Below are positions 9,314 to 19,166 of a stretch of 64,000 nucleotides of DNA, one piece after another. Source of the stretch: Mycolicibacterium doricum (GTDB taxonomy: Bacteria > Actinomycetota > Actinomycetes > Mycobacteriales > Mycobacteriaceae); contig NZ_AP022605.1 of the NCBI RefSeq assembly GCF_010728155.1, positions 310,001 to 374,000 on the forward strand, given 5' to 3'. The notes below the pieces were generated by a model. The model was not told the DNA's origin and did no database searches. It was given only the letters and a program-made list of their open reading frames with translations. The number at the start of each line of letters is the position of its first letter. Within the stretch, counting starts at the first letter, position 1. Made by a program: the position numbers and the translations under genes.

Positions 9314-10594
9314 ATGGGACATCGACTGACCGGGCTGCGGGCGGCTGCCACGCTGGCCGATCTGGGGTCGGCGTCGATCGCCGCCGGGGTGATCGCGCGG
9401 CGCAAACCCGCGGTGCAGGCGCTGGAGGCCGTCCAGGCCGACGCCAGGGCAGTCCGCCGCATGCAACAGCTGCGGCGAGAATTCGGCAAGGGACCCGTCG
9501 AGTTGATCCTGCCTGGCCGGCGAATGGTGGTGGTGCTCGACCCCGACGACGTCGCCCGGGTGCTCGCCGGAGCGCCCGAGCCGTTTCACCCGGCCAACCG
9601 GGAGAAACGCAAAGCCCTCGATTCCGCACTCGACTCCGGCGCCGAGATACACCGCCTGGCCGGTGCCTTCGCCGATGTGATCACCGCGGAGGCACGCGAG
9701 TTGGTGGACACGGTGGCCGCGCGCGGCACCATGGACGCCAACCAATTCATGGCCGCGTGGTGGCGGATCGTGCGGCGGGTCGCGCTGGGTGACCGCGCCC
9801 GTGACGACGAAGAGATCACCGACGCCCTGCTCCGGCTCCGCCGGGCCGGCAACTGGTCGTTCCTGTCGCTTCCGCACCACCGCAAGCGCGCGAAGTTCCT
9901 GCAGCGGCTGTACGAGTATGTCGAGGATCCGCAGATCGGAACGCTGGCAGCCGCGGTCGCCGACCTACCCGTCCACGGCGCCGTCGACCCGGTGGGCCAG
10001 ATGCCGCAGTGGCTGTTCGCCTTCGACGCGGCGGGAATGGCGCAGCTGCGTGCGATGGCCGCGCTCGCCACCCACCCCGCGGCCATGTCCAGGGCGATCG
10101 AAGACGCCGCCGAACCGGATCAGCTGCGGCTGCGGCCGTTTCTGCGGGCGTGCCTCCTGGAGTCGGTGCGGTTGTGGCCCACCACACCGACGATCCTGCG
10201 CGACACTACCGAGGACACGACGTGGCGCGACGGCACGGTCACCATCGAGAAGGGCGCGGGGTTGATGATCGTGACGCCGGCCTACCACCGCGATCCCGCG
10301 CTGCTGCCGTTCGCGAACGACTTCGTCCCCGACATCTGGCTTGACGGTCGAGCTCGCTCGTATCCGCAGCTGGTCCCGTTCTCCGCCGGCCCCGCCGAGT
10401 GCCCGGGACGCAACCTGGTCCTGTTCGCGACGAGCACGCTGCTGGCGAACCTGCTGAGCCGGCTGGACTTCCGGCTGTCGTCGACACCGCAGCTGTCGCC
10501 GGACGAGCCGTTGCCGGTGACGCTCAACCAGTACGGGGTGGAGTTCACCGTTCAGCCGGTCACATCGTCGACGGCCTCCTCATTGCCGTCCTGA
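9314..10594 (+). CDS. Cytochrome P450 with atypical I-helix
   Basis: This 426-residue protein carries the K-helix ExxR motif (ESVR) and the haem-ligand loop FSAGPAECPG with the proximal Cys. It therefore binds haem and should act as a monooxygenase or related enzyme with a ferredoxin partner encoded elsewhere. The I-helix reads FDAAGMAQ, so the usual acid-alcohol pair (D/E-T) that delivers protons to bound oxygen is replaced by Ala-Gln. An upstream TTG at 9281 is in frame, but the ATG at 9314 has a purine-rich site (AAAGGCGG) at suitable spacing and is preferred. CYP family and substrate are unknown. Confidence 0.88.
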   Translation: MGHRLTGLRAAATLADLGSASIAAGVIARRKPAVQALEAVQADARAVRRMQQLRREFGKGPVELILPGRRMVVVLDPDDVARVLAGAPEPFHPANREKRKALDSALDSGAEIHRLAGAFADVITAEARELVDTVAARGTMDANQFMAAWWRIVRRVALGDRARDDEEITDALLRLRRAGNWSFLSLPHHRKRAKFLQRLYEYVEDPQIGTLAAAVADLPVHGAVDPVGQMPQWLFAFDAAGMAQLRAMAALATHPAAMSRAIEDAAEPDQLRLRPFLRACLLESVRLWPTTPTILRDTTEDTTWRDGTVTIEKGAGLMIVTPAYHRDPALLPFANDFVPDIWLDGRARSYPQLVPFSAGPAECPGRNLVLFATSTLLANLLSRLDFRLSSTPQLSPDEPLPVTLNQYGVEFTVQPVTSSTASSLPS

Positions 10595-10676
10595 GTGCTT
10601 GAGCATTCTCCGGTGGCTAGCCAGTAATACGTGACCCCGTAGGCCAGCGCGGGAATGAGAATTCATGCCGGGCTCT

Positions 10677-12287
10677 TCAGAACGGTGGCGGTCGTGGCGC
10701 GCTGGCGGTGTGGTCGGCCATCGCTCGCGCGGCGGCGCGTTGGGCGGCGTTGTGGTTGCGTTCGGCTTTGATGCGTGTGGTGTTCTGGGCGGCGCGGGTG
10801 CGTCGTCGTTTCGGCATCTTGGTGATGCGGTCGGGGTCGGGTGGGGGTGGGGTCGGCGGCGGTAGCTCGGTGGTGGTGGTGTTCCAGCGGGGGAACAATA
10901 GTCGGCTTGCTGGCACGGTGGTGTAGCGCTGGGCGGCTGGGGTGGTCCAGGTCACGGTGCCGTCGGGTGATTGTTCGTCGCGCCAGCCGTTCCAGAACGT
11001 TTTCCCCAGGTGGTGGGTGCGGCATGTGCAGTTCAGGTTGGAGGCGTGGGTGGGCCCGTAGGGCCAGGGCACGACGTGGTCGATATCGCAGCGTTGGGCA
11101 GGCACGGTGCAGCCGGGGAATCGGCAGAACAGGTCACGGGCGCGCACGAACGCGGCCAGCTTGGCCGAGGGGCGGTAGTGCGGTTCGGGATCGGCGCCGG
11201 GTAGCCAGAGTTGTTTGATCGCCGCGCCGCTGCGGATCGCCTCGGCCAACGCCGCGATCGGCAGGATCGTCACCCCGGGCAGCAAGGCCACGCCCGAGTC
11301 CTGGTCGCAAGGACGAGGATTAGGCACTTCCGGGTCGGGCTCGGGGTTTGGCTGGGGGTCGGCTACCGAGTCGGATCCCGGCGCCGATGATTCATCTTGA
11401 CGAAACGGTCCGGGGGCGGGCTCGGCTCTGTGGGCCTGCTGGCTTTGTTGTGCGCGGTCCTCGGCGGCGATCAGCTGCTGGGCGGCCTCGACGGCGGCCG
11501 GATCAGCGATCACCGTGATGACGACATTGGAGCTGGTCGGCGCTGACGCCGGGCAGTCGGGTGATCCGCACCGGCAGGGTAGGTGATCGTGGCCTGAGAC
11601 GATGGCGCCCACCGCGCATGAGCGCCGCTCGCCGATGGTGCGGGGGTCGTCGTCGCAGATCCCGGTGAGCATCGCGGTGATCCGGGCGGACAGCACCTCA
11701 GCGTCACAGCCGAGCAGCTGACCCCAGACCGTGACCAGCGCGTCGGGGTCCTGCAACGTCCCGATCCGGAAGTCGCGGGTCGTGAGGACCTGTTTGGCCC
11801 GGATGACTGCATCCGGGTCATACCGGTTGATCACCGCGTCGACCGCGCGGGTCAACCGTTCGTCGGACAACGGCCCCCACCGCTGCGCTTGGCCGGCCAG
11901 CGCGGCGTCGAGCAGCGCCAGCACCCGGGTGTCCTCCACCAGGCGGGTACGCCAGGTGATCTCGCAGATCAGCCGGGTGCTCAACCCGCCCTGCAGGTAC
12001 AGCGCCGCGATCCGGGGCAGCCGGTCGCGCAACGCGACCGCGATCCGCATCTGCCCCGATGCCCGTTTGTGTCCGATGTTCAACGCGGCCCCGATCTCGG
12101 ATGCCGCCGCAGCCCAGGAGTCGTAGACCCAGTGGTCATGTTCCTGGTCCTCGGTGACGCTCAGATGCGCCAGCTGCGCGATCGCGGCGAACTTCCGCGC
12201 CCCGGCCTGCGCCTCCTCACGCGCGGACTGCCCGATCGCAGCGATCAGCGCGGACTCGTCCAGCCCCGCGAACACAGTATCGAACAT
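10677..12287 (-). CDS. DUF222 / REP13E12-type HNH endonuclease protein
   Basis: This 536-residue protein belongs to the multi-copy 13E12 (DUF222) family of mycobacteria. An N-terminal helical DUF222 region is followed by a proline-rich linker and a C-terminal HNH nuclease domain: CRFPGC, then DIDHVVPW and CxTHH. The Cys pairs bind zinc and the His residues catalyse DNA cleavage in related enzymes. Biological role is unknown; in M. tuberculosis these genes are repeated and associated with mobile elements. An in-frame GTG at 12311 exists, but the ATG at 12287 gives the usual 'MFD' start. It sits between the P450 gene and the conserved block that begins with the peptidase. Confidence 0.88.
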   Translation of the reverse strand: MFDTVFAGLDESALIAAIGQSAREEAQAGARKFAAIAQLAHLSVTEDQEHDHWVYDSWAAAASEIGAALNIGHKRASGQMRIAVALRDRLPRIAALYLQGGLSTRLICEITWRTRLVEDTRVLALLDAALAGQAQRWGPLSDERLTRAVDAVINRYDPDAVIRAKQVLTTRDFRIGTLQDPDALVTVWGQLLGCDAEVLSARITAMLTGICDDDPRTIGERRSCAVGAIVSGHDHLPCRCGSPDCPASAPTSSNVVITVIADPAAVEAAQQLIAAEDRAQQSQQAHRAEPAPGPFRQDESSAPGSDSVADPQPNPEPDPEVPNPRPCDQDSGVALLPGVTILPIAALAEAIRSGAAIKQLWLPGADPEPHYRPSAKLAAFVRARDLFCRFPGCTVPAQRCDIDHVVPWPYGPTHASNLNCTCRTHHLGKTFWNGWRDEQSPDGTVTWTTPAAQRYTTVPASRLLFPRWNTTTTELPPPTPPPPDPDRITKMPKRRRTRAAQNTTRIKAERNHNAAQRAAARAMADHTASAPRPPPF

Positions 12288-12412
12288 ACGTTCGATGATA
12301 CCGGGACCCACCGACCTGAACTATGTGGCCGGGTCGCCGGTTGTGGATAACTGCGGCCACCACGGGAAGGTTGTGGAGGCACGATTGTGCCCGCAATGCC
12401 ACCGGTGAACGG

Positions 12413-14413
12413 CTACCCGCCCAATTTTCGCCACAGGAACTCGTAGATCAACGCCGCCCGGAAGGCCGCCTGCGAGTTGTCCGCGGCGCCGCCGTGGCCA
12501 CCCTCGATGTTCTCGTAGTACTGCACCGGCTGCCCGGCCTCCTCGAGCGCCGCAGTCATCTTGCGCGCATGACCGGGGTGCACCCGGTCGTCACGCGTCG
12601 ACGTCGTGATCAACACCGGCGGATATCTGCGCTCGGAGGAGATGTTCTGGTACGGCGAGTATTCGGAAATGAACTCCCAGTCGTCCGCGTCGTCGGGGTT
12701 GCCGTACTCGGCCACCCACGACGCCCCGGCCAGCAGCAGATGGAACCGGCGCATGTCGAGCAGCGGCACGCTGCACACCAGAGCCCCGAACAGGTGCGGG
12801 TACTGCGTCAGCATGATCCCCATGAGCAGTCCGCCGTTGCTGCCGCCCTGGGCGCCCAGCTGGTCGACCGTGGTGATGCCCCGTTCGACGAGATCGGCTG
12901 CGACCGCGGCGAAATCCTCACCGACGAGGTGGCGGCCCTCGCGCATCGCCTGGGTATGCCAGCTCGGCCCGTATTCACCGCCGCCGCGGATGTTCGCCAG
13001 CACGTACGTCCCGCCCCGCGACAACCACAACCGGCCCAACACACCGTCATAGCCGGGGGTCCTTGCCACCTCGAAACCTCCGTACCCGCCCAGCAGCGTC
13101 GGCCCGGGGGCCTGCTTGTGCCGGTGGTCGACCACGAAGTACGGGATCTTGGTGCCGTCGGCTGACGTGGCGAAGTGCTGGTCGACTTTCAGATCGGCGG
13201 CATCGAAGAACGAAGGGGCGCGCTTGATCTCGGTGAGCTCACCCCCCGCCGTCCCGTGCAGGAGGCGCGAGGGGGTGTCGAATCCGCTGGAGTCCAGGAA
13301 GATCTCTTCCCCGAGGTCGTCGGCGGCGACGACGACGGTGTTGGTGTTGTCGGGCAAGCCGGGAACGGGCTGCGAGGTCCACTCACCCGCGGTGTACACC
13401 TCGACCCGGCTCGCGACGTCGGCGAGCGTGACCACGACGAGTCGGTCTCTGGTCCAGGCATAGTGGTGCAGGCACGTGTGCTCATCGGGTTCGAACACCA
13501 CCTGCAGTTGCTGTGTGCCGTTGCGGTATTCGGCGTAATGCGCGGCGAGCAGCGACCCCGCCCGGTACTGCTCGGTGCCGGTGTCCCAGTCGGAGCGCAA
13601 CTCGATGAGCAACCAGTCCCGGTGCGCCGACACCGTGGCGTCGGTCGGGGCGTCGATGCGGCTCAGTTCGCCGTCACGCAGCTCGTAGACCTCGTCGTTG
13701 AAGAAGTCGACGGCGCGGCGCACCATGGTCCGCTCGAAACCGGGCGTGCGGTCCACCGACGCGGTGACGATGACGTCGGTCGCATCGCCGGAGAATACGG
13801 TTTCCGCCTCGGCCAACGGCGTGCCGCGGCGCCACCGCTTGACCAGGCGCGGATAGCCGGACTCGGTCAGTGCGCCGTCGCCGAATTCCGTGCCGACCAG
13901 GACGGTATCCTCGTCCTCCCAGCTGATCGCCGTCTTGGCTTCCGGGAGCTCGAAGCCGCCCTCGACGAACTGGCGTGATCTCATGTCGAATTCGCGCACG
14001 ATCGCGGCGTCCGCACCGCCGCGGGAAAGGCTGACCAGCGCGCGGGAGTGGTCGGGGTCGAGGACGTCGGCGCCCGCCCACACCCAATTCTCGTCGTCGG
14101 CGCGGGCCAGCGCATCGACATCGATGAGCACCTCCCACTCCGGTTCCTCGGTGCGGTAGCTCTCCAACGTGGTGCGCCGCCACAATCCCCGTGGGTTGGC
14201 CGCATCGCGCCAGAAGTTGTAGAGATACCCGCCACGGCGCCGCACGTACGGGATGCGGGCATCGGTATCGAGCACCTCGAGCGCCTCGCTGCGCATCAGT
14301 TCGAAACGCTCACCGCCGAGGTCGGCCAGGGTCGGTTCGTTGTGCCGTCGCACCCAGTCCAGGGCGTCGTCGCCGGTGATGTCCTCGAGCCACAGGTACG
14401 GGTCGTCAGCCAC
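12413..14413 (-). CDS. Prolyl oligopeptidase family serine peptidase (S9A)
   Basis: This 666-residue protein has an N-terminal beta-propeller and a C-terminal alpha/beta hydrolase domain. The catalytic triad is visible: Ser in GGSNGG (about residue 524), Asp in DDRVHPGH and His in EGGHGG. The N-terminus (DPYLWLED) is typical of prolyl oligopeptidases. It cleaves short peptides after proline in the cytoplasm. No signal peptide is seen. It corresponds in order to Rv0457c of M. tuberculosis and marks the start of the conserved block. Confidence 0.92.
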   Translation of the reverse strand: MADDPYLWLEDITGDDALDWVRRHNEPTLADLGGERFELMRSEALEVLDTDARIPYVRRRGGYLYNFWRDAANPRGLWRRTTLESYRTEEPEWEVLIDVDALARADDENWVWAGADVLDPDHSRALVSLSRGGADAAIVREFDMRSRQFVEGGFELPEAKTAISWEDEDTVLVGTEFGDGALTESGYPRLVKRWRRGTPLAEAETVFSGDATDVIVTASVDRTPGFERTMVRRAVDFFNDEVYELRDGELSRIDAPTDATVSAHRDWLLIELRSDWDTGTEQYRAGSLLAAHYAEYRNGTQQLQVVFEPDEHTCLHHYAWTRDRLVVVTLADVASRVEVYTAGEWTSQPVPGLPDNTNTVVVAADDLGEEIFLDSSGFDTPSRLLHGTAGGELTEIKRAPSFFDAADLKVDQHFATSADGTKIPYFVVDHRHKQAPGPTLLGGYGGFEVARTPGYDGVLGRLWLSRGGTYVLANIRGGGEYGPSWHTQAMREGRHLVGEDFAAVAADLVERGITTVDQLGAQGGSNGGLLMGIMLTQYPHLFGALVCSVPLLDMRRFHLLLAGASWVAEYGNPDDADDWEFISEYSPYQNISSERRYPPVLITTSTRDDRVHPGHARKMTAALEEAGQPVQYYENIEGGHGGAADNSQAAFRAALIYEFLWRKLGG

Positions 14414-14542
14414 TCGACCATTGTCGCCGGTCGCCGGTCAGCTCAGGTGGTGAGTCCCCCTTTCCACGGGGCGACCGATAATCGGGAGGCGCGCCGCGCG
14501 CGTGCACGGGTGACGGCGCCCGGCGGCGTTATCGTCGAATGC

Positions 14543-14821
14543 GTGATTCCGCTGCCCCGCCCCTGGCTGCTGAGCAGTGCGATGCTGGTCGGCGCCGCGG
14601 TCGGACTGGTCGCCGCCGTCACCTCGACGCTGCTCATCACGGCCACCGTGCGTCCCGACATCGTCATCGGGCTCGTCGTCGGCGTGCCGAGCATGGCCGG
14701 CGTGCTCATGATCCTGTGCTCAGGCCGACGCTGGGTCACCACGCTGGGAGCGTCCGTGCTGGCCATTGCGCCGGGCTGGTTGGGCGCACTGGCGCTGATC
14801 GAGGTGGTCAACGGTGGCTGA
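14543..14821 (+). CDS. Small hydrophobic membrane protein (Rv0460-like position)
   Basis: A 92-residue protein starting GTG at 14543, with three hydrophobic segments and no polar domain. The frame is open far upstream, but that part is antisense to the peptidase gene and is not coding-like. The stop overlaps the start of the next gene by 8 bp, so both are probably translated together. Order places it before the membrane gene and lpdC, as for the small hydrophobic gene upstream of lpdC in M. tuberculosis. Function unknown. Confidence 0.72.
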   Translation: MIPLPRPWLLSSAMLVGAAVGLVAAVTSTLLITATVRPDIVIGLVVGVPSMAGVLMILCSGRRWVTTLGASVLAIAPGWLGALALIEVVNGG

Positions 14822-15371
14822 CAACGGAAACGACACCGCCAAGGCCGAACACGCCGGGGGCGAGCCCACGTCGCCGTACCTGCCGACGTTCGACACCGGC
14901 GGGTTCGGCCACTTGGATCCGGTGACGCCGCTGGCGGGCAAGCCCGAACCCACGCTCACCCTCGACCGGGAGCCCGATCCGATCGCGTACCAGGCGCTCG
15001 ATTTCGAACCGGACTCCGAGCCGATGATCGTTCCGCCCGCGCAACCGGTCGTTCTGCCCGGCTCCTACCAGTTCCTCAAGCGGTGGGTATTGGCGCTCGT
15101 GCTCGCCGCGGTGTGGGTGGTGGCGGCCGCCGCCGGCGCCGCCCTCTACTACTGGTGGGTCGGCGACCTGGACCCCGACAAGAGATGGCCCGTGTACACC
15201 GTGCTGGTGTACCTGCTCGGCTGCACGGTCGCCGGCCTGATCGTCGCCATGATCGCCAAGAAGCCGACCAGCTCCGCGTTGGCGATCGCGTTGGTGTCTG
15301 CACCGCTGGCATCCACCGCCGGCGCCGCCGTGCTCTACGGCGGCTACGTGTTCGGCTGGATCGCACGCTGA
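14814..15371 (+). CDS. Membrane protein upstream of lpdC (Rv0461-like position)
   Basis: This 185-residue protein has a polar, acidic, proline-rich N-terminal half (about 85 residues) and three hydrophobic segments in the C-terminal half. It starts with GTG at 14814 inside the end of the preceding gene. I recognise no enzymatic motif. Position and topology match the small membrane gene just upstream of lpdC in M. tuberculosis. Confidence 0.78.
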   Translation: MADNGNDTAKAEHAGGEPTSPYLPTFDTGGFGHLDPVTPLAGKPEPTLTLDREPDPIAYQALDFEPDSEPMIVPPAQPVVLPGSYQFLKRWVLALVLAAVWVVAAAAGAALYYWWVGDLDPDKRWPVYTVLVYLLGCTVAGLIVAMIAKKPTSSALAIALVSAPLASTAGAAVLYGGYVFGWIAR

Positions 15372-15392
15372 CACAGCGGCCACGACCACTAC

Positions 15393-15398
15393 TAGGGT
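15393..15398 (+). promoter_or_regulatory. Candidate -10 element for leaderless lpdC
   Basis: TAGGGT fits the mycobacterial TAnnnT -10 pattern. Its distance of seven bases to the GTG at 15406 would place transcription initiation at the start codon, which suggests a leaderless lpdC mRNA. The same arrangement (TAGG.T plus six bases, then GTG) precedes three other genes in this window. Confidence 0.5.
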
Positions 15399-15405
15399 GG
15401 TGAGG

Positions 15406-16806
15406 GTGACCCACTATGACGTCGTCGTTCTCGGAGCCGGTCCCGGCGGATACGTCGCGGCTATTCGCGCCGCCCAACTCGGGCTGAACACCGCAGTCGT
15501 CGAACCCAAGTACTGGGGCGGCGTGTGTCTCAACGTGGGGTGTATTCCCTCCAAGGCACTGTTGCGCAACGCCGAACTGGCGCACATCTTCACCAAGGAG
15601 GCCAAGACCTTCGGCATCGGCGGGGAGGCGACGTTCGACTACGGCGCCGCGTTCGACCGCAGCCGCAAGGTCGCCGAGGGCCGCGTCGCCGGCGTGCACT
15701 TCCTGATGAAGAAGAACAAGATCACCGAGATCCACGGGTACGGGAAGTTCACCGACGACCACACGATCGAAGTGGATCTCAACGAAGGCGGCACCGAAAC
15801 CGTCACCTTCGACAACGCGATCATCTCCACGGGCGCCAGCACCAAACTCGTGCCGAACACGTCGCTGTCGGAGAACGTGGTCACCTACGAAGAGCAGATC
15901 ATGGAGCGCGAGCTGCCCGGCTCGATCGTCATCGCGGGCGCCGGTGCCATCGGCATGGAGTTCGGCTACGTGATGAAGAACTACGGCGTCGACGTCACGA
16001 TCGTCGAATTCCTACCGCGCGCGCTGCCCAACGAGGACGCCGAAATCTCCAAGGAGATCGAGAAGCAGTTCAAGAAGCTGGGCGTCAACATCATCACCGG
16101 CACCAAGGTCGAATCGATCAAGGACGAGGGGGGCGACGGCTCGGTCACCGTCACCGTGAGCAAGGACGGCAAGTCTCAGGAGCTCAAGGCCGACAAGGTG
16201 CTGCAGGCCATCGGCTTCTCACCCAACGTCGAGGGCTACGGCCTGGAGGCGGCCGGTGTCGAGCTGACCGAGCGCAAGGCCATCGGCATCGACGACTACA
16301 TGCGCACCAACAAGCCGCACATCTACGCGATCGGCGACGTCACTGCCAAACTGCAGCTCGCCCACGTCGCCGAGGCGATGGGCGTCGTCGCCGCCGAGAC
16401 CATCGCCGGCGCGGAGACGCTGGCGTTCGGCGACTACCGAATGATGCCGCGCGCCACCTTCTGCCAACCGCAGGTCGCCAGCTTCGGGCTGACCGAAGAG
16501 CAGGCCCGCGAAGAGGGCTACGACGTCAAGGTGGCGAAGTTCCCGTTCACCGCGAACGGCAAGGCACACGGGATGGGCGCCCCCGCCGGCTTCGTCAAGC
16601 TCATCGCCGACGCACGGTACGGTGAGCTGCTCGGCGGCCACCTCATCGGCCACGACGTCTCCGAACTGCTGCCCGAACTCACCCTGGCGCAGAAGTGGGA
16701 CCTCACCGCCAACGAACTGGCCCGCAACGTGCACACCCACCCGACGCTGTCGGAGGCGCTGCAGGAGGCCTTCCACGGGCTTGCCGGGCACATGATCAAC
16801 TTTTGA
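15406..16806 (+). CDS. lpdC: Dihydrolipoamide dehydrogenase
   Basis: This 466-residue FAD enzyme reoxidises dihydrolipoamide for the pyruvate (and related) dehydrogenase complexes and, in mycobacteria, the peroxynitrite reductase system. The FAD-binding GAGPGGY, the redox disulfide CLNVGC, the NAD-binding [10 protein letters not shown] and the C-terminal active-site HTHPTLSE are visible. GTG codons at 15397, 15400 and 15406 are possible starts. 15406 gives the MTHYD N-terminus known for M. tuberculosis LpdC and fits the -10 element at 15393. The next small gene overlaps its stop. Confidence 0.95.
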   Translation: MTHYDVVVLGAGPGGYVAAIRAAQLGLNTAVVEPKYWGGVCLNVGCIPSKALLRNAELAHIFTKEAKTFGIGGEATFDYGAAFDRSRKVAEGRVAGVHFLMKKNKITEIHGYGKFTDDHTIEVDLNEGGTETVTFDNAIISTGASTKLVPNTSLSENVVTYEEQIMERELPGSIVIAGAGAIGMEFGYVMKNYGVDVTIVEFLPRALPNEDAEISKEIEKQFKKLGVNIITGTKVESIKDEGGDGSVTVTVSKDGKSQELKADKVLQAIGFSPNVEGYGLEAAGVELTERKAIGIDDYMRTNKPHIYAIGDVTAKLQLAHVAEAMGVVAAETIAGAETLAFGDYRMMPRATFCQPQVASFGLTEEQAREEGYDVKVAKFPFTANGKAHGMGAPAGFVKLIADARYGELLGGHLIGHDVSELLPELTLAQKWDLTANELARNVHTHPTLSEALQEAFHGLAGHMINF

Positions 16807-17072
16807 GAAACGAAGTCGTCGCCGGGGTCGGCGGATTCGTGCTCGGTCACATCCTGTGGCTGATCGGGATCTCGCTGGCCACCAACACCTCCGACGTCAG
16901 CAGCTGGGTGCTGGTGGTCGCCGCGGTGTCGTTCGTGGTGGGCGCCGCGCTTGGCTACCTCGGCTGGCGCAGGTCCCAGCGAAAGCAGCATGTGTGGTCG
17001 ACGTTCATGTGGGGTGTGGCGGTCTCGCCGGTGCTGTTCTCGATCGTCGTCCTGGGCGTGACCTACCTCTAA
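16803..17072 (+). CDS. Small membrane protein downstream of lpdC (Rv0463-like)
   Basis: An 89-residue protein with three hydrophobic segments. The TTG at 16803 overlaps the lpdC stop (TTGA), a typical translational coupling arrangement; the frame further upstream is antisense-like within lpdC. The position matches Rv0463. Function unknown. Confidence 0.65.
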   Translation: MRNEVVAGVGGFVLGHILWLIGISLATNTSDVSSWVLVVAAVSFVVGAALGYLGWRRSQRKQHVWSTFMWGVAVSPVLFSIVVLGVTYL

Positions 17073-17079
17073 TCCCGGG

Positions 17080-17613
17080 TCAGTCCGGGAAGTCGAGCGG
17101 CACCCCAAGCGTGCTGATCGTCGCCGCCAGGCCGTCGTACTGCGCGACGAGCAGGCAGAATTCGATGAGCTGCTTCTTGGTCAGATGCCGAGCGAGGACT
17201 GCCCACGTCTGCGGTGACACACCTCGGGTGACGACGAACTCGTCAGTCGCGGTGATGAGCACTCGCTGCCGGTCGGTGAGGCCCTCAGCATCGGGACCCT
17301 GGAAGATCCTCGCCTGCAGGTCGGCGTTGACCCCACGGCTACGGGCCAGGCGACGGTGCTGTTGCAGTTCGTATTCGCACTCACGCAGATGGGCCACCCG
17401 CAGGATGACGATCTCCGCGTCCTGGCGCGACAGCTTGCCGAATGCCAGCAGCATGAGAGCCTGCGGCCCCCAGGCCAGGAACAGCAGCGGGTGCTGGCCC
17501 AGCACGTCGACGAGAGAGAACCGCGGGGCGCGGATGGCGCGGGCGCCGGCCCTGGAGATCACCCAGTTCAGCGGCCCCAGTTCCCAGAATCCGCCGGGTG
17601 CGATGCGCGTCAT
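17080..17613 (-). CDS. AhpD-like / carboxymuconolactone decarboxylase family protein (Rv0464c-like)
   Basis: A 177-residue, mostly helical protein that fits the carboxymuconolactone decarboxylase/AhpD-like fold (segments such as LSRQDAEIVILRVAHLRECEYE). The classical AhpD CxxC is not present; a single Cys lies in LRECEYE. The ATG at 17613 overlaps the ramB stop codon (ATGA), so it is translationally coupled to ramB. Specific reaction unknown; such proteins often act in thiol-based redox or peroxide handling. Confidence 0.8.
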   Translation of the reverse strand: MTRIAPGGFWELGPLNWVISRAGARAIRAPRFSLVDVLGQHPLLFLAWGPQALMLLAFGKLSRQDAEIVILRVAHLRECEYELQQHRRLARSRGVNADLQARIFQGPDAEGLTDRQRVLITATDEFVVTRGVSPQTWAVLARHLTKKQLIEFCLLVAQYDGLAATISTLGVPLDFPD

Positions 17614-19046
17614 GGCTGCTTCACCAGGTAAGGCGAGACCGTGGACCGGTGCTCGTCGAGGTCGAGGGCGCGGCCCAATGCTGGGAATGCCCGCTGCGGG
17701 CAGTTGTCTCGCTCGCAGACGCGGCAGCCGGCCCCGATGGGCGTCGCTCGGACATTGGGACCACCATTCAAATCCAATCCCTCGGAGTAGACCAGCCGTT
17801 GTGCGTGGCGCAACTCGCATCCAAGACCGATCGCGAACGTCTTACCCGGCTGACCATAGCGTGACGCGCGGCGCTCCACCGTCCGCGCCACCCACATGTA
17901 GTTGCGGCCGTCGGGCATCTGCGCAATCTGCACCAGGATCTTGCCCGGGTGGGCAAAGGTCTCGTAGACGTTCCACAGCGGGCAGGTGCCGCCGCTGGAC
18001 GAGAAGTGAAAACCGGTCGCTGACTGGCGTTTCGACATGTTTCCCGCGCGGTCGACCCGGACGAAGGAGAATGGCACCCCGCGCATCGACGGACGCTGCA
18101 GCGTAGACAGCCGGTGCCCGATCGTCTCGTAGCTGACCTGATAGAACGCCGAGAGCCGTTCGACGTCGTAGCGGAAGTTCTCCGCGACGTCGTGGAACTG
18201 CCGATAGGGCAGCACCGTTGCGGCGGCGAAGTAGTTGGCCAGGCCGAGGCGGGCCAGGGTGCGCGACTCGTCGCTGGTGAACATGCCCTCGTCGACCATC
18301 GTGTCGATGAGGTCGCCGAATTCCAGGTAGGCCAGTTCGGCGGCCATCTTGAACACCTGCTGACCGGCCGATAGGTGGGTGCTCATCTCGAGTGTCTTGC
18401 TGCCCGGTTCGAAGCGGTGCAGCACCGTGTCCCCGAGGTCGATGCGCCGCACGATGTGGACGCCGTGCACAGTCGACAGGCGGTTGGACAGCTCGCCGGC
18501 GAGGTCGCCGCGGTGCATGCGCATGCGGACGGTGAGGTCTTCGGCCGCGGTGTCGAGGTCGTGCAGATAGTTCTGCCGCTGGTAGAAGTAGTCGCGGACT
18601 TCCTCGTGCGGCATGGAGATCGACCCGGATCCGGAACTGTAGCCGCTGCCGTCGCTGAGGCGGTCCTCGGTCGCGGCGGCCAGCTGCGCGGTGGTCAGCC
18701 GGTAGCGGCGGTGCAGGTTCACCATGGCCCGGGCGAGTGTCGGATGCGCCATGACCATGTCGGCGATCTCCGACACGTCGACCTCGACGCCCAGTTCCCG
18801 GTCCATCGCCACTTCGCGAAGTTCGGCGACGAGCCGCGTGTCGTCTTGGGAGGCGAAGAAGGTGGCGTCCACGCCGAACACCTCGGTGATGCGCAGCAGC
18901 ACCGCGACGGTCAACGGGCGGACATCGTGCTCGATCTGGTTGAGGTAGCTCGGCGATATCTCGAGCATCTGCGCCAGGGCTGCCTGGCTGTATCCGCGTT
19001 CGTTGCGAAGCTGCCGGATGCGCGACCCCACGAACGTTTTCGCCAT
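17610..19046 (-). CDS. ramB: RamB-type transcriptional regulator of acetate/glyoxylate metabolism
   Basis: This 478-residue regulator has an N-terminal XRE helix-turn-helix (about residues 8-62, with QAALAQMLEISPSYLNQIE). A long C-terminal sensory region of the RamB/ScfR type follows, ending in a four-Cys cluster-like motif (CRVCERDNC preceded by further Cys). RamB represses icl1 in M. tuberculosis and acetate genes in Corynebacterium. Here it is divergent from the thioesterase gene and 1.2 kb from icl. The frame is open beyond 19046, but the ATG at 19046 begins directly before the HTH and matches the known N-terminus. Confidence 0.93.
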   Translation of the reverse strand: MAKTFVGSRIRQLRNERGYSQAALAQMLEISPSYLNQIEHDVRPLTVAVLLRITEVFGVDATFFASQDDTRLVAELREVAMDRELGVEVDVSEIADMVMAHPTLARAMVNLHRRYRLTTAQLAAATEDRLSDGSGYSSGSGSISMPHEEVRDYFYQRQNYLHDLDTAAEDLTVRMRMHRGDLAGELSNRLSTVHGVHIVRRIDLGDTVLHRFEPGSKTLEMSTHLSAGQQVFKMAAELAYLEFGDLIDTMVDEGMFTSDESRTLARLGLANYFAAATVLPYRQFHDVAENFRYDVERLSAFYQVSYETIGHRLSTLQRPSMRGVPFSFVRVDRAGNMSKRQSATGFHFSSSGGTCPLWNVYETFAHPGKILVQIAQMPDGRNYMWVARTVERRASRYGQPGKTFAIGLGCELRHAQRLVYSEGLDLNGGPNVRATPIGAGCRVCERDNCPQRAFPALGRALDLDEHRSTVSPYLVKQP

Positions 19047-19066
19047 GTCAACCAGCGTAACAACAG

Positions 19067-19086
19067 TGCGAATAACGGCCTTTGCA
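19067..19086. promoter_or_regulatory. Candidate RamB autoregulatory site
   Basis: TGCGAA and TTTGCA form an imperfect inverted repeat with an 8-bp spacer, 21 bp upstream of the ramB start. The half-site TTTGCA is the core of the known RamB consensus (AA..TTTGCAAA). Location in the divergent ramB/thioesterase promoter fits autoregulation. Inferred from motif only. Confidence 0.4.
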
Positions 19087-19166
19087 GTCTTCACATACCT
19101 GGTGCTGTGGCAGTATCGGGGCGCCCGGCACGAACGCGCGAGCCAGGTAGTCAGGAAGGACCAGAG

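Noticed and set aside
12342..12350. Perfect DnaA-box-like TGTGGATAA
   Set aside because: A single box without clustering, AT-rich unwinding region, dnaA or dnaN; not evidence for an origin.
14048..14542. Upstream extension of the small membrane gene at 14543
   Set aside because: The open frame is antisense to the peptidase gene; the hydrophobic, coding-like part begins at GTG 14543.
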